The notes under the pieces: generated by a model | Databases searched by the model: none | Seen by the model: the letters and a program-made list of their open reading frames with translations, nothing else | Told to the model about the DNA's origin: nothing | Shown: positions 6,687-11,464 of the stretch, piece by piece | Layout of the letters: every line of letters starts with the position of its first letter | Numbering within the stretch: the stretch's first letter is position 1 | Origin: Chloroflexota bacterium | GTDB lineage: Bacteria > Chloroflexota > Dehalococcoidia > Dehalococcoidales > RBG-16-60-22 | Direction: 5' to 3' | DNA: 11,464 nt | NCBI GenBank assembly: GCA_016190585.1 | Contig: JACPQH010000045.1 | Location: forward strand, 1-11,464 | Translations under genes and position numbers: made by a program

Positions 6687-7298
6687 CTATCCTCCGCGGC
6701 TTCCCTTGAGCTTCTCGAGCGCCTGCCGCGCCAGGCGCGCGGCCTGCCCGCGGTGGCTGACGCGGTTCTTGACATCCATGGGCAGCTCCGCCATGGTCTT
6801 GCCCAGCTCGGGGAAGAAGAAGACCGGGTCGTAACCGAAACCCTCGCTGCCCCTCGGCTCGAAGGTGATGAGGCCGCGGCACTCGCCGGGACAGGTGCAG
6901 ACCTCGCCGCCCGGCTCGCTGAGGCAGATGACGCAGCGGAACCGCGCCGCACGCTTCTCCCACGGGACGCCGGCCAGCCGCTCCAGGAGCAGCTTTATCC
7001 GGTCGCTGTCGGTCGCCCCTTCGCCGGCGAACCGGGCCGAGTACACGCCGGGCGCGCCCCCCAGGGCGTTCACCTCCAGGCCGGAATCATCGGCCATGGT
7101 GAGCAGCCCGCTCCGCGCCGAGTAGTCGGCGGCCTTGATGCGGGCGTTCTCTTCCATGGTCTGCCCCACCTCGGAGGCTACATGGTTTATGCCCACGTCC
7201 GCCAGCGTCACCAGGTCGTAGGGTATGCCCTCGAGCAGGCTCCGGTACTCCCTGGTCTTGTGGGGGTTTATGGTGGCCAGGAGGAGCTTATCGTACAA
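6687..7298 (-). CDS. rdgB: XTP/dITP (non-canonical purine NTP) pyrophosphatase, RdgB/HAM1 type
   Basis: This family hydrolyses dITP, XTP and ITP to monophosphates and pyrophosphate, keeping deaminated purines out of nucleic acids. The 203-residue product shows the N-terminal substrate loop LLLATINPHKTREY, the ADDSGLEV motif (69-76, general base D71), GAPGVYSARF, GFGYDPVF (153-160) and the C-terminal SHRGQA. It has an unusual group of cysteines at 122, 125, 134, 136 and 140, a region where the family normally has only one or two. The start is TTG at 7298, because an in-frame stop lies just upstream and no ATG or GTG is available. Its ribosome binding site is weak. The stop is followed by moaA after 1 bp. 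Confidence 0.95.
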   Translation of the reverse strand: MYDKLLLATINPHKTREYRSLLEGIPYDLVTLADVGINHVASEVGQTMEENARIKAADYSARSGLLTMADDSGLEVNALGGAPGVYSARFAGEGATDSDRIKLLLERLAGVPWEKRAARFRCVICLSEPGGEVCTCPGECRGLITFEPRGSEGFGYDPVFFFPELGKTMAELPMDVKNRVSHRGQAARLARQALEKLKGSRGG

Positions 7299-7348
7299 AG
7301 ACGCCCCGCGTCAGCAGCCAGTTCATTGCCCTAATAATACCCGACCGG

Positions 7349-8446
7349 CTATCCGAGGTCAACAAACCGCGGCCTCAGCTTCTCGGCCACCTCGGGCATG
7401 GTGGTGTATTCCATCTCCTCCAGGGGCAAGCGGTGCGGCTCGAAAGGGCCGTGGCGCCGCATGTAGTTGGCGATCTCGCCGACCTGCTGGCGGACGCTGT
7501 CGAAGGACTTGTCGGCGAACATGTCCTTGGGCCCGACGAGCTGCCCCTGGGCGATCTGGAAGCCGGCGCACGTTACCCGCGGCGGTCCGTCGAAACGGCT
7601 GGGAATGGAATCACAGATGGCGACCGGCATGAGCGGCCCGTGGTGCGAGCCGCGCATCCACCCCTCGACCAGGTGCGGGAAGGTGAAGGCCTCAAGTATC
7701 TCGCCGACGGCGGGGAAGTGCGACTGGGCGCGGACGATGCACACCGGGTCGTCCTTGCCGACGTAGCGCCCGGCGATGAGGGACAGCTTCTGGGTGGACG
7801 AGACAGCGGCGATGTCGCCGGACTCACGCGAGTAAACCGACTTGACGGCGTAGCGGGAGGGCGCCCCGATGAATACCAGGAGGTCGTAGATCTCCTCCGG
7901 CGAGTTCAGGTTAACTTTCTTGCTCTGTTTTACATCGTGGACCTCGAAAGAGAAGCCCTTGTGCATGTTGCTGGCGATAACCAGGCCGATGGTGTTGAAG
8001 GGATCGGCGAACATGCGGTACAAGGGCAGGTTCCAGGCCCCGGAAGACGTCTTGTCGGCCATGAAAATGAGCACCGGCTCCGACTTCCGTTCCTCGAACT
8101 CCATCTCGGCGACGCCGGGCCCCATGCCCTTGACGTTACCGGAAAAGGCGTCGGCGAGCAGGTCCTGGCCGGCGCCGTACAGCTTCAACTTCCGGGCTAC
8201 CTCGGTGCCGGAGACGAAGGTGTCCCAGGCGAGCTGGTGAATACGGTCGTTCTCCTCGCCGTGCTGGTGCGTCATAATGAGCTGGAGGTCATCGCCGCAC
8301 TTGGTGACGCGGTAGTCAATCAGCAGGCCGTCGTTCCGCGCCTTGGCCAGGCATTCCTCTGCCCTGGCCAGGACATCGGGGTGCGAGTCGGAGTGGCCCA
8401 CATAACCGCCGATATCCGCTTTGATGACACTCAGTGTTAGCTTCAT
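7349..8446 (-). CDS. fbp: Fructose-1,6-bisphosphate aldolase/phosphatase (class V, archaeal type)
   Basis: This family makes FBP from triose phosphates and dephosphorylates it to fructose 6-phosphate in one active site, which makes gluconeogenesis unidirectional. The 365-residue product matches in length and motifs: LSVIKADIGGYVGH (D11, H18), the metal ligands D52 and D53 (CGDDLQ), Q94 and D95, and D131-K132 (MADKTSSGAWNLP). The aldolase residues, tyrosine and Schiff-base lysine, appear as Y228 and K231 (GRYVGKDDP), so both activities are expected. The ATG at 8446 has GGAGGAG about seven bases upstream. It lies 172 bp downstream of the adenosyltransferase stop and 50 bp before rdgB. No obvious promoter was found in the gap, where TTGACT occurs without a well-placed -10. 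Confidence 0.96.
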   Translation of the reverse strand: MKLTLSVIKADIGGYVGHSDSHPDVLARAEECLAKARNDGLLIDYRVTKCGDDLQLIMTHQHGEENDRIHQLAWDTFVSGTEVARKLKLYGAGQDLLADAFSGNVKGMGPGVAEMEFEERKSEPVLIFMADKTSSGAWNLPLYRMFADPFNTIGLVIASNMHKGFSFEVHDVKQSKKVNLNSPEEIYDLLVFIGAPSRYAVKSVYSRESGDIAAVSSTQKLSLIAGRYVGKDDPVCIVRAQSHFPAVGEILEAFTFPHLVEGWMRGSHHGPLMPVAICDSIPSRFDGPPRVTCAGFQIAQGQLVGPKDMFADKSFDSVRQQVGEIANYMRRHGPFEPHRLPLEEMEYTTMPEVAEKLRPRFVDLG

Positions 8447-8618
8447 AATCGTCTCCTCCGTTCAGTATTCAATACCCTGTCTCGCCGGCACCCTCGTTAT
8501 ACGGGCGCCCGCCGTGGTCTTGCCCTTGTCGTGCCCGGTAATACCTGCACCGTACCGGCCTGTTTTTGAGTCAAGTACTCCCCCTGGCTGGAATCGCTTT
8601 TTAACTTGTTAAACGGGT

Positions 8619-9140
8619 TCAGGTCTCTTCGTACCTGGCGAGGGTGAAAAGGAGGTCGGCCAGGCGGTTGAGGTACTGCAAAACGGCCTCGTTCTTTACC
8701 AGGCCTGCCTGGTGCAGCTCGACCACGCGGCGCTCCGCTCGCCGCACGACGGTGCGGGCGACATCCACCGAGGCTGAGGCCAGGTTGGTGCCCGGTATCA
8801 CGAAGACCCGGGGCATCTCCATGCCGGATTCAAGCCCGGTTATCGCCTTTTCCAGCTCGTCGGCCATCGCGGCGGTGACCGGCTCGAACCTGGCCGAAAA
8901 CCGCTGGTAGTCCTCCGAGGCGGCCGCCAGCTCGGCGTTGACGCGGAAAAGCTCCTCCTGCGTCTTGCGGATAAGTTCCCGCGTCCTGGCCTGCCGTGCC
9001 AGGTTGCGCGCGACGCCGAGGACGGATATGGCTTCGTCGATGGTGCCGTAAGCCTCGCAGCGCGGGTCGCACTTCGGCACTCTCTTACCGAAGAGAAGGC
9101 TGGTCTCCCCGGTATCTCCCTTCTTGTTAAAGGTCTTCAG
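8619..9140 (-). CDS. Cob(I)alamin adenosyltransferase, PduO type (CTG start)
   Basis: The enzyme transfers adenosyl from ATP to cob(I)alamin to make coenzyme B12. The conserved parts are YGTIDEAIS (31-39), FVIPGTNLAS, the ARTVVRRAERR ATP/corrinoid-site helix, and YLNRLADLLFTLAR near the end. The first usual start codon, GTG at 9080, would remove the ATP-binding loop. In frame upstream lie KKGDTGETSLLFGKRV, which is the family's normal N-terminus. A CTG at 9140 aligns exactly with the usual initiator (MKxxxKxGDxGETSL) and has GGAGG (9153-9149) eight bases away. ATT at 9146 is a poorer alternative. The resulting 173 residues are a normal length. A good promoter lies just upstream. Confidence 0.92.
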   Translation of the reverse strand: MKTFNKKGDTGETSLLFGKRVPKCDPRCEAYGTIDEAISVLGVARNLARQARTRELIRKTQEELFRVNAELAAASEDYQRFSARFEPVTAAMADELEKAITGLESGMEMPRVFVIPGTNLASASVDVARTVVRRAERRVVELHQAGLVKNEAVLQYLNRLADLLFTLARYEET

Positions 9141-9148
9141 ATAAATCC

Positions 9149-9153
9149 CCTCC
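9149..9153 (-). promoter_or_regulatory. Ribosome binding site deciding the CTG start
   Basis: GGAGG, extended to GGAGGGG, is read on the minus strand and lies eight bases before the CTG at 9140. There is no comparable site before the downstream GTG at 9080. It is the main sequence reason for placing the adenosyltransferase start at CTG. Confidence 0.75.
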
Positions 9154-9172
9154 GTTCGCGCCTATACTGAAA

Positions 9173-9201
9173 ATTCTATCAAATCAAGCGGACAATGTCA
9201 C
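9173..9201 (-). promoter_or_regulatory. Sigma-70-type promoter for the adenosyltransferase gene
   Basis: On the minus strand GTGACA (9201-9196) and TAGAAT (9178-9173) each match consensus at five of six positions and are separated by the ideal 17 bases. Transcription would start near 9166, giving a leader of about 26 bases that contains the ribosome binding site for the CTG start. The region is locally AT-rich compared with its GC-rich surroundings. Confidence 0.65.
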
Positions 9202-9328
9202 CCGTCAAGCGGCGAACCGGACAAAAAGCATGGTTGGCGCCGTTTGAAATGACGGCGGGGGCACGGTCGCCGGGGGCTGCGCCCGGCTCAAGAAAGAAAA
9301 GGAAGGCCGCCCGGTCAGCCGTGAGCGG

Positions 9329-10870
9329 TCACGTTTTGAGGACGATGTGGCGCTGCCACGCCGGCGAAGCGCGGGGGAAATCCAGGCGGAAGTGGGCGCC
9401 GCGGCTCTCTTCCCGGAGCAGCGAGGCTTCCGTGAGGAGGCGTCCTACCAGCACCAGGTTGTGCAGCTCCCAGGAGGGGCGGTCGGTGGGCTGGGGCAAT
9501 GTTTCCTGCCAGGCGGCCAGCACCGCCGCCGCTTCGGTCACCCCGGCGGCGTCGCGCATCATGCCTACCTTGTCCCAGAGAAGCTGCTGGAGGGCGGACA
9601 GCCCCGCGCGCGCCCCGCCGGCCGCGGGCTGCCGGGCGCCAAGCGCGTAAACCGTCCCGGGAAGGCGCTCGACCGGCTTCTCGCGGTTGTTCCAGTCCGG
9701 GCTCGTTTGCTTGACGATTCTCTCGCTGAAGACCACGGCCTCGAGCAGGGAGTTGGATGCCAGCCGGTTGGCGCCGTGCACGCCGGTACAGGCATTCTCC
9801 CCGCAGGCGAAGAGCCCGGCGATGTTGGTCTCGCCCCACTGGTTCGTTTTGATGCCGCCCATCATGTAGTGCGCCGCCGGGGCCACCGGGGCCAGTTCCG
9901 CGGTGATATCCAGCCCCCGCTCGAGGCAGAACTGGTAGATGTGCGGGAACCGCGTCGTGACCACCGAAGGCGGCAGGTGCGTCACATCGACATAAACGTG
10001 GTCGGCGCCGGTCTTCTTCATCTCGTACAGTATGCTGCGGGCGACCACGTCCCTCGGGGCCATATCGCCGTCGGGCGTGTAGTCCGGCATGAAGCGGCGG
10101 CCCTGGGTGTTGCGCAGGATGCCGCCTTCACCCCGCACCGCCTCGGATATCAGGAAGGGGGGCACGCCCGGCAGGCGCAGCGCGGTGGGGTGGAACTGGT
10201 AGAACTCCATATCCATGATCTCCGCCCCGGCGCGGTAGGCCAGCGCGATGCCGTCGCCCGTGGCCGCCGCCTGGTTGGTGGTGTACTTGTAGAGCTGTCC
10301 CGCCCCGCCGGTGGCCAGGACGAGGTAGCGGCAGGCGAACTCCTCATAAGCGCCCCGGCGGCTGTCCAGCGCCCTGACCCCCGTGACGCGGCCGCCGTCC
10401 AGCAGGATCTCGGTAGCCAGGCAGTTCTCCAGCACCTGTATCTTGCAGGAGCGGACCTGGTCGCTCAGGGTAACCTCGATGAGCTCCCCGGTAGCGTCCC
10501 CGCCGGCGTGCAGGATGCGCGGCACGGAATGCGCCGCCTCCATGGTCAGGGCGATGTGCCCGTTGAAGGTATCAAAGGGGACGCCCAGCTTGACCAGGTT
10601 GGTGATGTGCTCGGGGGCCTCGGTGACCAGCAGGCGCACCATGCCCTCGTCGCACAGGCCGTTGCCGGCGGCGATGGTGTCGCGGTAGTGCAGCTCGGGG
10701 GAGTCGTTGGCGCCGATGGCCGCGGCGATGCCCCCCTGGGCGTACCGGGTGTTGCAGTCCTCGATGCTGCCCTTGGTCAGCAGCAGCACGCTGCCCTGCC
10801 CGCGCGCCAGCAGGGCGGTGTAAAGCCCGGCGATGCCGGTACCGACGATGATGTAGTCGTAGCGGTGCAT
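9329..10870 (-). CDS. nadB: L-aspartate oxidase
   Basis: NadB is a cytosolic FAD enzyme that oxidises L-aspartate to iminoaspartate, the first step of de novo NAD synthesis, and can pass electrons to fumarate. The 513-residue product has the Rossmann GxGxxG (VGTGIAG, 9-15), NTRYAQGGIAAAI, RILHAGGDATG, the substrate-site segment FYQFHPTAL, SEAVRGEGG, PRDVVARSI, AHYMMGGI and TGVHGANRLASNSLLEA. It is more like NadB than the succinate dehydrogenase flavoprotein. I choose the ATG at 10870. A TTG at 10879, overlapping the stop of the fumarase gene, would add three residues and cannot be excluded. Following a fumarase subunit gene makes metabolic sense, as fumarate and aspartate are linked. nadA and nadC are not in the window. 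Confidence 0.96.
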   Translation of the reverse strand: MHRYDYIIVGTGIAGLYTALLARGQGSVLLLTKGSIEDCNTRYAQGGIAAAIGANDSPELHYRDTIAAGNGLCDEGMVRLLVTEAPEHITNLVKLGVPFDTFNGHIALTMEAAHSVPRILHAGGDATGELIEVTLSDQVRSCKIQVLENCLATEILLDGGRVTGVRALDSRRGAYEEFACRYLVLATGGAGQLYKYTTNQAAATGDGIALAYRAGAEIMDMEFYQFHPTALRLPGVPPFLISEAVRGEGGILRNTQGRRFMPDYTPDGDMAPRDVVARSILYEMKKTGADHVYVDVTHLPPSVVTTRFPHIYQFCLERGLDITAELAPVAPAAHYMMGGIKTNQWGETNIAGLFACGENACTGVHGANRLASNSLLEAVVFSERIVKQTSPDWNNREKPVERLPGTVYALGARQPAAGGARAGLSALQQLLWDKVGMMRDAAGVTEAAAVLAAWQETLPQPTDRPSWELHNLVLVGRLLTEASLLREESRGAHFRLDFPRASPAWQRHIVLKT

Positions 10871-10875
10871 GGCGC

Positions 10876-11436
10876 TCAATCCGGGGGGCTCACGCGGTAC
10901 TTCGCCTTGCCTGATTCATAAAGGTCGCCCCTGCTGGTATCATTGACGACGGTTACCGGAAAGTTCGCGACCTCCAGCCGCAGCACGGCCTCGACACCGA
11001 GGTCCTCGTAGGCGATCACCTCGCACCTTGTTACGGTCTGCGCGATGAGGGCACCGGCGCCGCCGACGGCCGCCAGGTAGACCGCCCGGTGCTCCCTCAG
11101 CGCCTCCTTGACCTCAGCAGAGCGCATCCCTTTACCTATCATACCCTTTAGCCCTCCGGCCAGCAATCGCGGTGTGTAGCGGTCCATGCGGCCGCTGGTG
11201 GTCGGTCCGGCGGCGCCGATGACCCGCCCCGGCCTCGCCGGCGAAGGCGCCATGTAGTAGATGACCTGCCCGCGGATGTCAAAGGGCAGCGGCTCTCCAC
11301 GGTCGAGCGCCTCGATCATGCGCCGGTGGGCGGCGTCCCGGGCGACGTAGACCGCGCCGCTCAGCAGGAGCTCGTCCCCCGCGTGGAGCCCGGCGATAGC
11401 TTCTTCAGTTAACGGGAGCCGGATTCTTTTTGGCAT
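10876..11436 (-). CDS. Fumarate hydratase class I, beta (C-terminal) subunit
   Basis: This is the smaller subunit of the two-subunit, [4Fe-4S]-dependent fumarate/tartrate dehydratase family, which interconverts fumarate and malate. The 186-residue product begins with the typical RLPLTEEAIAGLHAGDELLLSG and VARDAAHRRM. It then carries the IYYMAPSPARPGRVIGAAGPTTSGRMD region in two parts: YYMAPSPARPG (60-70) and the substrate-binding GPTTSGRMD (77-85), followed by GMIGKG (98-103). The end, NFPVTVVNDTSRGDLY, fits the family. Tartrate dehydratase beta cannot be excluded by sequence alone. The ATG at 11436 follows a G-rich stretch that serves as ribosome binding site. The iron-sulfur alpha subunit should lie just upstream, beyond the window edge. 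The stop is 5 bp from the nadB ATG. Confidence 0.93.
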   Translation of the reverse strand: MPKRIRLPLTEEAIAGLHAGDELLLSGAVYVARDAAHRRMIEALDRGEPLPFDIRGQVIYYMAPSPARPGRVIGAAGPTTSGRMDRYTPRLLAGGLKGMIGKGMRSAEVKEALREHRAVYLAAVGGAGALIAQTVTRCEVIAYEDLGVEAVLRLEVANFPVTVVNDTSRGDLYESGKAKYRVSPPD

Positions 11437-11464
11437 CGGCCCTGCCCCTCACCTCAATCCTCTC

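Noticed and set aside
6686..6952. N-terminal extension of moaA
   Set aside because: The extension is an arginine/serine-rich translation of rdgB in another frame. The ATG at 6685 has a proper GGAGG and matches the family N-terminus.
7288..7326. Twelve-codon minus-strand frame starting at ATG 7326 and overlapping the rdgB start
   Set aside because: It has no ribosome binding site and no leader-peptide features such as runs of one amino acid or an attenuator hairpin. It is probably chance.
8600..8616. Inverted repeat TTTAAC / GTTAAA between the adenosyltransferase and fbp
   Set aside because: AT-rich stem with a very short loop and no T tract. It is too weak for a terminator and has no conserved partner.
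9268..9290. Hairpin GCCGGG / CCCGGC downstream of nadB
   Set aside because: The stem is perfect (6 bp), but no T tract follows on either strand, so I cannot call an intrinsic terminator. A chance hairpin in GC-rich DNA is equally likely.
9347..10921. 524-codon plus-strand open frame opposite nadB
   Set aside because: Antisense of nadB produced by high GC at third codon positions. It has no motif or ribosome binding site.
11405..11464. Possible end of an upstream gene overlapping the fumarase beta start
   Set aside because: One minus frame is open from the window edge to TGA at 11405-11407, and another ends at TGA 11449-11451. Neither fragment is long enough to recognise as the alpha subunit.
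1..11464. CRISPR arrays, tRNA or rRNA genes, insertion sequences
   Set aside because: No regularly spaced repeats, cloverleaf-like sequences, rRNA motifs or transposase domains were seen on either strand.

Overview
The window looks like a bacterial chromosome segment with two parts of very different character. By composition and gene content I lean towards Chloroflexota (Dehalococcoidia-like). The signs are an archaeal-type class V fructose-bisphosphatase, a two-subunit class I fumarase, an MscL with a C-terminal zinc ribbon, and GC-rich genes with strong GGAGG ribosome binding sites. This placement is inference; no rRNA or other phylogenetic marker gene was analysed. All convincing genes lie on the minus strand, so transcription runs from right to left.

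Right part (about 3645-11464): a dense, GC-rich housekeeping block. In transcription order it holds a fumarate hydratase beta subunit, nadB (L-aspartate oxidase), a PduO-type cob(I)alamin adenosyltransferase, class V FBP aldolase/phosphatase, an RdgB-type XTP/dITP pyrophosphatase, moaA, a fused RNase H-MoaC protein, and dnaN (beta clamp). Fumarase/nadB and rdgB/moaA/rnhA-moaC/dnaN are tightly spaced (1 to about 42 bp). The adenosyltransferase has its own recognisable promoter and apparently starts at a CTG codon. MoaA and MoaC catalyse the first steps of molybdenum cofactor synthesis, so the fusion protein carries a Moco enzyme and a nucleic-acid enzyme in one chain, directly upstream of the replication clamp gene.

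Left part (1-3644): AT-richer and sparsely coding. It contains mscL, a small DUF4870-type membrane protein, and a partition-like pair. The pair is a ParA-family ATPase broken by two single-base frameshifts, followed with an ATGA overlap by a small protein with a SAP-like C-terminus. Two gene-poor stretches (1180-1500 and 2983-3644) hold only coding-like remnants, inverted repeats and short direct repeats.

The most interesting structural observation is an imperfect direct repeat of about 25 bp. The last codons of dnaN (3645-3669) recur at 1407-1432, and the two copies bracket the partition-like pair. This is what a small element integrated at the 3' end of dnaN would leave behind, although no integrase is visible in the window. 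The other leading observations are the RNase H-MoaC fusion, the CTG start of the adenosyltransferase, and the paired homopolymer frameshifts in parA.
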